A stretch of DNA of 64,000 nt, from positions 34,969 to 98,968 of the forward strand of contig UQWV01000001.1 in the NCBI GenBank assembly GCA_900544845.1. Direction: 5' to 3'. The position numbers were made by a program, and so were the translations under genes. Every line of letters begins with the position of its first letter. The stretch's first letter is position 1. Origin of the DNA: an uncultured Collinsella sp. (GTDB taxonomy: Bacteria; Actinomycetota; Coriobacteriia; Coriobacteriales; Coriobacteriaceae). Under the pieces are notes generated by a model that was not told where the DNA came from, ran no database searches, and worked only from the letters and a program-made list of their open reading frames with translations. Below, piece after piece: positions 16,759 to 25,477 of the stretch.

Positions 16759-18120
16759 TTGTCTCGACTGAACAAAGGGGCCGCGGAGCAGCGTTTTCCA
16801 CTGCCCTCGATGCTCCAAAAGCTGGTCTGTGCCCTGGCTGTGGCGCTCGCCCTGGTATGCGCGGGGGCCTGCGTGCCCACGACCGCCCAGGCGCTTGAGA
16901 CCGCAAAGATTACCGCCCGACCCAATACCGGTTCGGGTAGCGATGTGGTCGGCGGCACCGAGACGCGCATCACTTGGGAAGTTCAGGCCGATGCCGACGA
17001 GGAGCTGAGCGGTCTTTCGCTGACGTTTGTCGACGGCACGACGTTTGGTACCGATGACACGCGATTGACGATGCTCTCGGGCGAGGACCTCATGGATCGT
17101 ACGCCCATGAAGCCCACGTGCAAGGCTGACGGCCAGACGCTCAAGATTGACTTTGGCGAGACGGCGCCTGCCGGCGGCTATTTCCGCGTCGAGGTTTACG
17201 GTGTGACGTTTCCCGTCGAGGGCGGCGATGAGGCCTTTAGCGGCACCTATACGCTCGCCGACGGTTCGACCAAGAAGATCTCCAAGATTCCGTCGGTGGA
17301 GATCAAGGGAGTGACGGTCTTCGATAACTTCCTGGCTGACCTTAAAGAGCAGCCGTGGGTCGAGGCGTGGAACTCCAATATGTTCCTGCGCCTGTTCCTG
17401 AACCCGGTCATTTTGGTCCAGAGCCTGCCGATCGTCTTCAAGGGCTTCCTTATGTCGCTCTCGATCGTGCTCGTGGCATTTCCGTTGGCCATTCCCTTTG
17501 GCTTTGCGCTGTCGCTCATGCGCATTTCCAAGTCGCGCATCCTTCGCTGCCTTGCCGGCATCTATGTGAATATCATCCGCGGCACGCCGGCGTTCTTGCA
17601 GATCTACATTGCGTTCTTTGGCTTGCCGCTGGCCGGTGTCAAAGTGGACGACTATGTGCTGGGTGTTATCGTCATGGCCATGAACTCGTCTGCGTACCTG
17701 TGCGAGATCTTCCGTGCCGGTATTCAGTCGATCCCCAAGGGTCAAAACGAGGCTGCTCGCTCGCTGGGCATGAATGCCTTCCAGACGCTGCTCTATGTCA
17801 TGATTCCGCAGACGTTCCGCAATGTTCTGCCTACGCTGACCAGCGAGTTCATCCTGCTCTACAAGGACACGTCGCTGCTTGCCGCCGTGGGTGTCGTCGA
17901 GATCGTCATGAACGCCCGCACCATCGTGGCCACGACGGGCTCCATCACGCCGTATGTGGTTGCCGCTCTGTTCTATCTGGTCATTACCCTGCCGCTTGCG
18001 CGCTTGGTGAGCGGTCTTGAGGCGAGGCTTTTGGGCACGGCCGAGACCAAGAAGAAGCGTCCCACCAAGAGCGCCGGACAGGTTGTCGCGACGCCCGCCG
18101 ATCATATCGCCGGTCTGTAA
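16759..18120 (+). CDS. Amino-acid ABC transporter permease with extra exported N-terminal domain
   Basis: A 453-residue protein, against ~220-250 for ordinary permeases of this family. A signal-like segment (residues ~20-45) is followed by a ~150-residue soluble beta-rich region (ITWEVQADADEELSGLSLTFVD, YFRVEVYGVTFPVEGG), presumably outside the membrane. A BPD_transp_1 domain then occupies ~210-430, with FRAGIQSIPKGQNEAARSLGM as the EAA loop that contacts the ATPase. The start is TTG at 16759 behind ATAGGAG; the frame upstream overlaps the terminator. The function of the extra domain is unknown; contact with the binding protein or cell wall is possible. Confidence 0.9.
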   Translation: MSRLNKGAAEQRFPLPSMLQKLVCALAVALALVCAGACVPTTAQALETAKITARPNTGSGSDVVGGTETRITWEVQADADEELSGLSLTFVDGTTFGTDDTRLTMLSGEDLMDRTPMKPTCKADGQTLKIDFGETAPAGGYFRVEVYGVTFPVEGGDEAFSGTYTLADGSTKKISKIPSVEIKGVTVFDNFLADLKEQPWVEAWNSNMFLRLFLNPVILVQSLPIVFKGFLMSLSIVLVAFPLAIPFGFALSLMRISKSRILRCLAGIYVNIIRGTPAFLQIYIAFFGLPLAGVKVDDYVLGVIVMAMNSSAYLCEIFRAGIQSIPKGQNEAARSLGMNAFQTLLYVMIPQTFRNVLPTLTSEFILLYKDTSLLAAVGVVEIVMNARTIVATTGSITPYVVAALFYLVITLPLARLVSGLEARLLGTAETKKKRPTKSAGQVVATPADHIAGL

Positions 18121-18132
18121 GGAGGTCCTGTC

Positions 18133-18882
<750 letters not shown>

Positions 18883-18904
18883 CCGGTTGATGTAACTGCC
18901 GTTG

Positions 18905-18946
18905 CAAAAGAGCGGGGCTGGACTTGAATCCAGCCCCGCTCTTTTG
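18905..18946. terminator. Bidirectional terminator
   Basis: The 18-bp perfect arms 18905-18922 and 18929-18946, with A-run and T-run ends, lie between the ABC operon and the convergent flavodoxin gene. Confidence 0.93.
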
Positions 18947-18997
18947 TAGGGATGGGGATGCGCTTTGATGCAGGCTCTCTTGGAGGCCCTGGGTTCG

Positions 18998-19417
18998 TTA
19001 CGCGAGCTCGGCTCCGAGGGCCTTGCAAGCGGTCTCGCCCTCGTCGTCGGGCGCGTCGTAGCAGATGGTGGAGTCCACGACGTTGACGCCCGCCTCGTCG
19101 GCGTCCGCCTTCCAGTTGTCCATCCATTCGCCCTCGGCCCACGAATAAGAGCCAAAGAGGACGACCTTCTTGTCGCCGAGGGTCTCCTTGACCTCATCCC
19201 ACATGGGCTGGAACTCATCGTATTCAAGCTCCTCGGAACCCATGGCGGGGCAGCCGAAGGCGAAGGCATCATATTCGGCGACCTTGTCGGCAGAGAAGTC
19301 GGCGCAGGAGATGACCTCTGCCTCGGCGCCGGCACCGGTTGCGCCCTCGGCAACGAAGTTTGCCATGGCCTCGGTGTTGCCTGTACCGCTCCAGTAGACG
19401 ACTGCGATCTTGCTCAT
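18998..19417 (-). CDS. Flavodoxin
   Basis: A 139-residue FMN-binding electron carrier. The phosphate loop SGTGNTEAMA (residues 10-19), the FGCPAMGSEELEY loop and FGSYSWAEGEWMDNW are classic clostridial-type flavodoxin segments. The ATG follows GAAAGGAAG. It lies directly downstream of, and is probably co-transcribed with, the DUF3793 gene, a pairing often seen in gut anaerobes. It would replace ferredoxin under iron limitation. Confidence 0.95.
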   Translation of the reverse strand: MSKIAVVYWSGTGNTEAMANFVAEGATGAGAEAEVISCADFSADKVAEYDAFAFGCPAMGSEELEYDEFQPMWDEVKETLGDKKVVLFGSYSWAEGEWMDNWKADADEAGVNVVDSTICYDAPDDEGETACKALGAELA

Positions 19418-19463
19418 ATGTCTTCCTTTCGGTTGTGCGGCGTGCGGCCGCGTTTTGTATGCT

Positions 19464-20168
19464 CTATCGGGTTGCCTGGACAAGTTGTCCCAGAGTGCAG
19501 CCCTGTTGATAGATGTAGGTAAGGTATTGCGTGCATGCGCGATAGGAATCGAAGGTCGTGAGCGCCTGCTCAACGTTTGTGTATACCTTCCATGCGCCAA
19601 AGACCTTATAGTTTTCGCCGTGCTGGACGATAAACTGATGGACATCTTCGTAGGGATAGCCCAAAAAATAGCCAATTTCGTGGGGGAACTCGCACATGCA
19701 CCCCGTATCGCAGTGCCTATTTCGCGCGAGCGCGCAGACGCTGCCGTCATAGGCGCTCTCTGCGGCATTGCTGCTTGCCAGCGTGATGCGCGCGGCGAGA
19801 TGCACCAGGGACGCGGGCAGGTTGTGGACATCGTAACCTTCGGCGGCAAGCGCCGTCGTGGCGCGGGGGTCGGAGAGGTATCGCATGAGGTCTGCAGGGC
19901 GGTACACATAGATGAGCGCTCCGCAGGGGCGCCAGACCAAAACGCTCATATGGATCCCGAGTGGCTGGAGCTCGCGGTTGCATTGGGCTATGACGGCGAG
20001 CAGGCGAGAGCGTCGCTCTTCGATATGGGCGGCGCTGGGTTTTCCGTTTTGGTTGGCGTAAACGCCGGGATAGGTAAAGAGCGAAGCCGGCTTGATACCT
20101 GCGAGCGTAGGGGAGCAGTTGCGCACGACAGCCGTTTGGTATGTTGGGATGTCAATGGTTCGAGTCAC
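19464..20168 (-). CDS. DUF3793 family protein
   Basis: A 234-residue soluble protein. The conserved C-terminal block FPHEIGYFLGYPYEDVHQFI followed by WKVYTNVEQALTTFDSYRACT is characteristic of DUF3793, a family of unknown function from anaerobic Firmicutes and Coriobacteria that is often beside flavodoxin genes. The N-terminal region has LVWRPCGALIYVYRP. The GTG start follows AAAGGAG. The palindrome-centred CCTAGG in the upstream region (20198-20203) could belong to an operator, but I cannot assign one. Confidence 0.85.
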   Translation of the reverse strand: MTRTIDIPTYQTAVVRNCSPTLAGIKPASLFTYPGVYANQNGKPSAAHIEERRSRLLAVIAQCNRELQPLGIHMSVLVWRPCGALIYVYRPADLMRYLSDPRATTALAAEGYDVHNLPASLVHLAARITLASSNAAESAYDGSVCALARNRHCDTGCMCEFPHEIGYFLGYPYEDVHQFIVQHGENYKVFGAWKVYTNVEQALTTFDSYRACTQYLTYIYQQGCTLGQLVQATR

Positions 20169-20261
20169 GATGCTCCTTTTGGGTCCTTAGTTGTTAGCCT
20201 AGGAAAACTTATACACGAAAGTAAGCCTTGGTCAACTAAAAAGTTTGAAGAGGGAAACTAA

Positions 20262-20314
20262 TTGACCGAACGGACATGATTTTGGGTTAAGATGGGGACA
20301 CCCCATGGGGGTAT
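20262..20314 (+). promoter_or_regulatory. Promoter with CsoR-like operator
   Basis: TTGACC (20262-20267) and TAAGAT (20288-20293) form a promoter with an unusually long 20-nt spacer. Just downstream, 20298-20314 (ACACCCC-AT-GGGGGTAT) is a near-perfect palindrome resembling copper-sensor CsoR boxes such as the one before Bacillus copZA. It controls the HMA protein. Confidence 0.55.
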
Positions 20315-20346
20315 CTAGAAATTAGGGCTACTTGAAAGGGGAGCGC

Positions 20347-20730
20347 ATGAGTGACTTGCTCAACCCTGCGAATCTCATCGTGCTGGCCGTCATTGCCGTC
20401 GGCATGTTTTTTGGACTGCGTCGCATTGCCGCTTCGACACACGGGAAGAGTTGTTGCAGCGATGGTGCGAGCGGCAAGAAGGCCAAAAAGGTTGTTGTGG
20501 TGGATACCGATGCGTCACACTATCCCTATAGCGATGAGCTGCTCATCGGCGGCATGAGCTGTGACGGCTGCGCTCAGAACGTAGCCAATGCCCTCAATGC
20601 ACTGGATGGCGCGTGGGCAACGGTGACGTATGCGGACCACACGGCACGCGTGCGCTCTAAGCAGCCGGTTGATCGTGGTGTCCTCGAGACGGCCGTGAAA
20701 GACGCGGGCTACTACGTCATGACGCTGTAA
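20347..20730 (+). CDS. Membrane-anchored HMA-domain (copper-type) protein
   Basis: A 127-residue protein. Residues ~7-25 are a membrane helix, followed by a short Cys pair (KSCCSDG) and a basic linker. Residues ~60-127 form a heavy-metal-associated domain with GGMSCDGCAQNVANAL, the CxxC metal site. The N-terminal part recalls FeoB-associated Cys-rich membrane proteins. A copper chaperone role is favoured by the CsoR-like box before it. No P-type ATPase is adjacent. ATG at 20347 follows GAAAGGGGAG. Confidence 0.82.
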   Translation: MSDLLNPANLIVLAVIAVGMFFGLRRIAASTHGKSCCSDGASGKKAKKVVVVDTDASHYPYSDELLIGGMSCDGCAQNVANALNALDGAWATVTYADHTARVRSKQPVDRGVLETAVKDAGYYVMTL

Positions 20731-20756
20731 GCGTCGCTCTGGATGCGCTTCCTTGG

Positions 20757-21182
20757 CTAGGCTCGTCCGCGCAGTTCGATGTCTTGGATGTCGTCGAAGT
20801 CGATGGCGATGTCTCGGAGCTTGAGGAGCTTGAAGGCGGGGAGCGCCTCGTCGAGGATACCGGTGCGGCTGCGATAGCCGTATGTATCGTAATAGGTGAC
20901 GCGCACCAAGTCGCCGCGTTTGAGGCCCTCGAGCTTTTGCGAAAGCTCGAGGGCTTTTTCTTCTGTGAGTTCGCATTTTGGCTCGGCGGTGATCTCTTGT
21001 TTACGCACGAGCTCGTAGTATCCCGTGAGGGCGGCAAAGGGCATAAACTGCGCGGCACGGCCGGCACGGACGGTGCCGTTGGCGGTGAGCTTTGGGTCGG
21101 CGGAGCGACGTCTTCCCTCGGGGTCCGCTAGGCGTTCAAAAGGTGTCGGTGGCCGCATCGGCTGTTGTTGGGACTTAGGCAC
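20757..21182 (-). CDS. YolD-like protein
   Basis: A 141-residue protein of the YolD-like group that accompanies Y-family polymerases in Gram-positive bacteria (compare the yolD-uvrX pairing). The core is GRAAQFMPFAALTGYYELVRKQE, then a beta-rich C-terminal half (LKRGDLVRVTYYDTYGYRSRTG). Its GTG start overlaps the end of the polymerase gene by 8 nt, with TAGGAGG upstream, so it is translationally coupled. Its biochemical role is unknown; the SOS box before the operon implies DNA-damage induction. Confidence 0.85.
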   Translation of the reverse strand: MPKSQQQPMRPPTPFERLADPEGRRRSADPKLTANGTVRAGRAAQFMPFAALTGYYELVRKQEITAEPKCELTEEKALELSQKLEGLKRGDLVRVTYYDTYGYRSRTGILDEALPAFKLLKLRDIAIDFDDIQDIELRGRA

Positions 21183-22680
21183 GATGTCCTCCTACCTGAT
21201 CGTTGCGTTCGCGCGCGGTGGCGCCAGCGGTAAAGCTTAATCCCTTGACGAGCGCGTTCTTGCCGTATTTGCCTTTTACAGCCAGTACGGCGCGTGCCAG
21301 GTCGCGCTCGCGCTCATCGGCCTCGACGTCGCTAAACAGATCGATGGTGGCAAATTCTTCGGGCACCAGGTTGCCAAATCCCAGGTTGATGCGCTTGACC
21401 GGTCGTTTGGGATCGACAGTCTGTGCCCAGAGCTCATCGAAATATCCCATGATCTTCTTAAACGAATTGGTGCGCTCGGGCAGCTTGCGCGAGGCGTTGG
21501 AGTGCGCAAAGAGTGCGGCATAGCCACCGCGCGGTTTGCCGCCATGCTCTCCCACAAAGATGCCATCGATTGCCTGCGCTTCGCGCACCAGGCGACGCCT
21601 TTCGTCATCGCGCTGGACTGGCTTGGGAGCACGGGGCGCGAGCTCGGGGCCGGCGGTTGCGATGGGTTCGATACTCGACGTGCTCGAGCGCAGGTGCCCG
21701 CATCCGTCCACATATTGCGCTGTACCGCTGGCGTCGAGGCGGCGTATGTCGGCGCGTTCGCTCGCGTAGCCCACAAAGAGCGAGATGCTGTCGCAGACCA
21801 CGTGCTTATCGACCAAGTCTAAAACGGCGTTGTCGACCATCTCGCGCAAGACGGTATAGGCCTGTTCGTAGGCATAACCCTTCGAGAGCACCTGTCCTGT
21901 GGTGGTCGAAGTTGCTTGCGGGCGATAGGCTTGAATATCGGCGATGGTTGTCGGCTCGCGCCCGAAGGCATGGTCGATGAGATATTCGGCATTGACGCCG
22001 AGCTCGTCGTAAAGCAGGTTTTCGTCGAGCGCCGCGACGCCCATCAGATCGTAGACGCCGTATTTCTCGAGGCGGGCTGCCACGCCGGGACCGATGCCCC
22101 AGATATCGGTGATGGGACGATGGGGCCAGATCTCCTTGCGAAAGGTCTCGTCGTCGAGTATGCCGATGCGGCTGGGTACGTGCTTGGCGGTAATGTCGAG
22201 CGCTACCTTGGCCTGGAATAGGTTGGGGCCGATGCCGACCGTCGCCGTGATGCCGGTGCGCGCGAGGACCTCGTCGCGCAGCGTGCAGGCGAACCCTTCC
22301 GCATCTGTGTGATAGAGGTCCAGATAGGGCGTCACGTCGATAAAGCATTCATCGATTGAATAGACGTGAATGTCTTGCGGACTTACGTATTCCAGATAGA
22401 TGCCGTAGATTTGCGCCGACACCTCCATATAGTGCTGCATGCGCGGTACGGCCGTGATGTAGTCGATGCCATCGGGAATCTCGAATAGGCGGCAGCGATT
22501 GTGAATCCCTAAGTCCTTCATGGCCTGCGTGATGGCGAGGCAGATGGTCGTGCGCCCGCGCGATTCGTCGGCAACGACCAGGTTGGTGGTGAGCGGATCG
22601 AGCCCACGGTCGACGCACTCGACGCTGGCATAAAACGTCTTGAGGTCGATGCAGATATAGGTGTGCTGCTCGTGCGCCAT
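21175..22680 (-). CDS. Y-family DNA polymerase (UvrX/UmuC-like)
   Basis: A 501-residue translesion polymerase. The catalytic carboxylates lie in CIDLKTFYASVE (start of the palm) and VYSIDECFIDV; the HhH region is ITDIWGIGPGVAARLEKYG, and the little-finger domain follows. Between ~residue 320 and 380 is a Pro/Arg-rich insert (APRAPKPVQRDDERRR). The ATG at 22680 has AAGGG at good spacing; a GTG seven codons upstream overlaps that site. It is first in an operon with the YolD-like gene, behind a LexA-type box. Confidence 0.93.
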   Translation of the reverse strand: MAHEQHTYICIDLKTFYASVECVDRGLDPLTTNLVVADESRGRTTICLAITQAMKDLGIHNRCRLFEIPDGIDYITAVPRMQHYMEVSAQIYGIYLEYVSPQDIHVYSIDECFIDVTPYLDLYHTDAEGFACTLRDEVLARTGITATVGIGPNLFQAKVALDITAKHVPSRIGILDDETFRKEIWPHRPITDIWGIGPGVAARLEKYGVYDLMGVAALDENLLYDELGVNAEYLIDHAFGREPTTIADIQAYRPQATSTTTGQVLSKGYAYEQAYTVLREMVDNAVLDLVDKHVVCDSISLFVGYASERADIRRLDASGTAQYVDGCGHLRSSTSSIEPIATAGPELAPRAPKPVQRDDERRRLVREAQAIDGIFVGEHGGKPRGGYAALFAHSNASRKLPERTNSFKKIMGYFDELWAQTVDPKRPVKRINLGFGNLVPEEFATIDLFSDVEADERERDLARAVLAVKGKYGKNALVKGLSFTAGATARERNDQVGGHRA

Positions 22681-22710
22681 CCGTGTCCCTTCATCAAACA
22701 CATGTTCTTA

Positions 22711-22754
22711 TCGAATACCTGTTCGATAATACCCGCTCGTCCGGACGTCGTCAA
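22711..22754 (-). promoter_or_regulatory. SOS promoter: -35, -10 and LexA box
   Basis: Read on the minus strand, TTGACG (22749-22754) and TATTAT (22726-22731) are 17 nt apart. The palindrome TCGAATACCTGTTCGA (22711-22726) overlaps the end of the -10 and differs at one base from the actinobacterial LexA consensus TCGAAC-N4-GTTCGA. It precedes the polymerase operon. Confidence 0.82.
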
Positions 22755-22760
22755 AACCTG

Positions 22761-22790
22761 TCAAAAAGGGACTGGTTTGTTTTGGTAGGT
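22761..22790. repeat. Intergenic repeat, upstream copy
   Basis: A 30-nt segment matching the complement of 23489-23518 at 25 of 30 positions (shared core CAAAAAGGGAC). The two copies bracket the short Fe-ADH-like gene in inverted orientation. Confidence 0.7.
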
Positions 22791-22917
22791 ATGGTCGTGC
22801 GGTTGGATCGGGTTTTAACGCAGCTCTAAAGAGTGCGAAACAGCTCGGAAAACCTCGCTTCGTAGCATGAGCCTAACGATTGATACCGCCTATACGCACG
22901 GAAGGGTTGTGGAAAAG

Positions 22918-23442
22918 ATGGTCAATTATGGGTTTGGTATGCCGACGCGCCTTGTTGCGGATGGAGACGTGGCTCGCTGGTGCGGACGATTGGTCGCTCA
23001 CTACGGTGGCACCAAGGCGCTGGTCGTGTTGGGCGGTGACAAACATACGCACGATGAGCTCGTCTCGGCGGCGCTCGGCTCGCTTGATCGAGCTCTGCTC
23101 GAACGCGTGCTTTTTCGCTGCGGCTTGGTCGGGGGCGATGGGGGAGACGATTTGGTCGATGAGGCCGTAGTCCTGGCGACCGACGAAGGCGTGGACTTTG
23201 TCCTGGCGATTGGCGATGCCGATACTGCCGGCTTTGCGCGCGAGCTCGCGCGTCGCATGGCGGCGCTCGATGCCGGCGAAGACGGCTTTGTGCCTTATGG
23301 ATGCATTGTCTCGGAGGGCAAGGTGCCTGCTGTCGTGGGCACCGGCGAGGTTCCCGTTTTTGCCATTATCGCGCCCGAACTGCTGGAGGGCATCGGGTCT
23401 CCTCTGCGTGAGTTACTCGGTAGCGTCTGCGCCGCGGCCTAA
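22918..23442 (+). CDS. Truncated iron-alcohol-dehydrogenase-like protein
   Basis: A protein of about 174 residues (191 if the ATG at 22867 is used) that resembles only the N-terminal nucleotide-binding half of butanol-dehydrogenase-type Fe-ADH: NYGFGMPTRLVADGD, KALVVLGGDKH, then GVDFVLAIGDADTAGFARELA in place of DFILAVGGGSVID. The C-terminal iron-binding helical domain is absent and the glycine-rich GGGS loop is lost, so catalysis is unlikely. Neither start has a strong ribosome site; I chose 22918 because family members begin there. It may be a decaying gene or a repurposed domain. Confidence 0.6.
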   Translation: MVNYGFGMPTRLVADGDVARWCGRLVAHYGGTKALVVLGGDKHTHDELVSAALGSLDRALLERVLFRCGLVGGDGGDDLVDEAVVLATDEGVDFVLAIGDADTAGFARELARRMAALDAGEDGFVPYGCIVSEGKVPAVVGTGEVPVFAIIAPELLEGIGSPLRELLGSVCAAA

Positions 23443-23452
23443 TATTTGCCAT

Positions 23453-23517
23453 AAAAGGACGGGTTATTTTTGGTTGGTAAAGCGTTTGACCTGACAAAAT
23501 AAGCCTGTCCCTTTTTG
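23453..23517 (+). terminator. Terminator-like repeat after the Fe-ADH-like gene
   Basis: AAAAGGAC-GGG-TTATTTT (23453-23470) pairs imperfectly with 23496-23515, ending in TTTTT. Its right arm plus five bases (23489-23518) is the second copy of the repeat at 22761-22790. Confidence 0.65.
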
Positions 23518-23641
23518 ATCGGTTGCCGTTTGGGGGCCGATTGGCAACGCTCGCTGATTGTAGTCTTGACCTGCGCTAGAATAGTGGCATCTGAATGTCC
23601 GGGCGCATGGAGGCGTGCGCCCGTATGCTGAGGAGGACTCT

Positions 23642-25336
23642 ATGGCAACTGTTGCCGCACCTATCGATGCTACGTCGACTGCCGCTTGGAAGGCACTCGA
23701 GGCTCATCAGGAGAAGCTCGAGGCCGATGGTATCGACCTCAAGGCCTGGTTCGCTGCCGATGCCGAGCGCGTGAACAAGCTGAGCTTTGACGCCGGTGAC
23801 CTGCACTTCGATCTGTCGAAGAACCTGGTGACCGATGAGACCGTCAAGCTGCTGTGCGATCTTGCCCGCGAGGTGAAGCTCGAGGAGCGCCGCGACGCCA
23901 TGTTCTCCGGCGAGCACATTAACACCACCGAGGACCGCGCCGTCCTGCACACCGCGCTTCGCCGCCCCGCAACCGAGAGGGGCCAGCTCATCGTCGACGG
24001 CCAGGATGTCGTCGCCGACGTGCACGAGGTCCTCGACCGCATGTATGCCTTCGCCGAGCGCGTGCGCTCCGGTGAGTGGAAGGGCGTTACCGGCAAGAAG
24101 ATCGAGCACCTGGTGTCCATCGGCATCGGTGGCTCCGATCTGGGCCCGGTCATGGCCTACGAGGCTCTGCGTCCCTATGCCGACGCCGGTATCGACTGCC
24201 GCTATATCTCCAACATCGACCCCAACGACCAGGCCGAGAAGCTTAAGGGCCTGGATCCCGAGACCACGCTCGTGATCATCGTCTCCAAGACCTTCACCAC
24301 GCTCGAGACCCTCACCAACGCCCGCGAGGTCAAGACCTGGATGCTCGAGCAGCTCAAGGCCCAGGGCGCCATCGACGGCTCCGATGAGCAGAACGCCGAG
24401 GCCGTGGCAAAGCACTTCGTCGCCGTTTCCACCGCACTCGAGAAGGTTGAGGCCTTCGGTATCGACCCCGCCAACGCCTTCGGCTTCTGGAACTGGGTCG
24501 GCGGCCGCTACTCCGTCGACTCCGCCGTGGGCCTGTCGCTGATCGTCGTGCTCGGTCCCGAGCGCTTCCAGCAGTTCCTCGAGGGCTTCCACGCTATCGA
24601 CGAGTACTTCTGCAACACGCCGCTCGAGAACAATGCCGTTGCGCTGATGGGCCTGATCAACGTCTGGTACGTCAACTTCTTCGGTTCCAAGAGCCACGCC
24701 GTGCTGCCGTACTGCCAGTACCTGCATCGTTTCCCGGCCTACCTGCAGCAGCTCACCATGGAGTCCAACGGCAAGCATGTCCGCTGGGACGGCAGCGCCG
24801 TGACCTCCGACACCGGTGAGATCTTCTGGGGCGAGCCCGGCACCAACGGTCAGCACGCCTTCTACCAGCTGCTGCACCAGGGCACCGTGGTGGTCCCGGC
24901 CGATTTCATTGCCTTCGCCAATACCGCCAACCCTGCGACCGACAGCGGCCAGGACGTGCACGAGCTGTTCCTGGGCAACTTCCTGGCCCAGACCAAGGCG
25001 CTCGCCTTTGGTAAGACGGCCGATGAGGTGCGCGCCGAGGGCACGCCCGAGCAGATCGTCCCGGCCCGCTGCTTTGAGGGCAACCGTCCGACGACCTCGA
25101 TCTTTGGCGACACGTTGACCCCGTTCGCACTCGGCGAGCTCATCGCCCTGTACGAGCACATCACGTTTGTCGAGGGCACGGTCTGGGGCATCGACTCCTA
25201 CGACCAGTGGGGCGTCGAGCTGGGCAAGCAGCTTGCCAAGCAGATCACTCCAGCCTTCCATGACGACGCCGCCAAGGCCGAGCAGGACGCTTCGACCCAG
25301 GCGCTCATCGAGTTCTACCGCGCTCACCGCAAGTAG
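23642..25336 (+). CDS. pgi: Glucose-6-phosphate isomerase
   Basis: A 564-residue glycolytic enzyme interconverting glucose 6-phosphate and fructose 6-phosphate. Signatures include [27 protein letters not shown] (phosphate loop), [20 protein letters not shown], and [17 protein letters not shown] with the catalytic region. The GAGGAGG site gives the start at 23642. The last 32 nt, with the TAG stop and two more bases, reappear at 28809-28840, so this 3' end served as an insertion target (see findings). Its product would also link the Amadori-sugar operon (glucose 6-phosphate) to glycolysis. Confidence 0.96.
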   Translation: MATVAAPIDATSTAAWKALEAHQEKLEADGIDLKAWFAADAERVNKLSFDAGDLHFDLSKNLVTDETVKLLCDLAREVKLEERRDAMFSGEHINTTEDRAVLHTALRRPATERGQLIVDGQDVVADVHEVLDRMYAFAERVRSGEWKGVTGKKIEHLVSIGIGGSDLGPVMAYEALRPYADAGIDCRYISNIDPNDQAEKLKGLDPETTLVIIVSKTFTTLETLTNAREVKTWMLEQLKAQGAIDGSDEQNAEAVAKHFVAVSTALEKVEAFGIDPANAFGFWNWVGGRYSVDSAVGLSLIVVLGPERFQQFLEGFHAIDEYFCNTPLENNAVALMGLINVWYVNFFGSKSHAVLPYCQYLHRFPAYLQQLTMESNGKHVRWDGSAVTSDTGEIFWGEPGTNGQHAFYQLLHQGTVVVPADFIAFANTANPATDSGQDVHELFLGNFLAQTKALAFGKTADEVRAEGTPEQIVPARCFEGNRPTTSIFGDTLTPFALGELIALYEHITFVEGTVWGIDSYDQWGVELGKQLAKQITPAFHDDAAKAEQDASTQALIEFYRAHRK

Positions 25337-25338
25337 TC
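25307..25338. repeat. Attachment-site-like direct repeat, left copy (pgi 3' end)
   Basis: 32 nt covering the last codons and stop of pgi, repeated at 28809-28840 with a single mismatch. Similarity stops abruptly on the 5' side at both copies, as expected for a recombination core. Confidence 0.75.
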
Positions 25339-25369
25339 GCTGCTGTTAACGCATCGCGCCTTATAGTCA

Positions 25370-25403
25370 GGGGCCCGTATCCCATCGGATGCGGGCCCCT
25401 TTG
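25370..25403. terminator. Terminator after pgi
   Basis: GGGGCCCGTATCC pairs with GGATGCGGGCCCC, then TTT. A close relative of this hairpin follows the right repeat copy at 28868-28901. Confidence 0.85.
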
Positions 25404-25477
25404 CTTTGCCGTGGCCCCGGGGCGCACGGCCTTTAAGGATCTTCGCCGGAGCGTCGCGTGCTGCGAGGGCCCTGCGT

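Noticed and set aside
20190..20215. Possible iron-regulator (DtxR/Fur) box before DUF3793-flavodoxin
   Set aside because: Only a CCTAGG core and partial similarity to the consensus; fewer than half of the positions match.
23576..25327. Long minus-strand frame opposite pgi
   Set aside because: Antisense shadow of pgi, with Val/Leu/Gly-biased sequence typical of reversed GC-rich codons.
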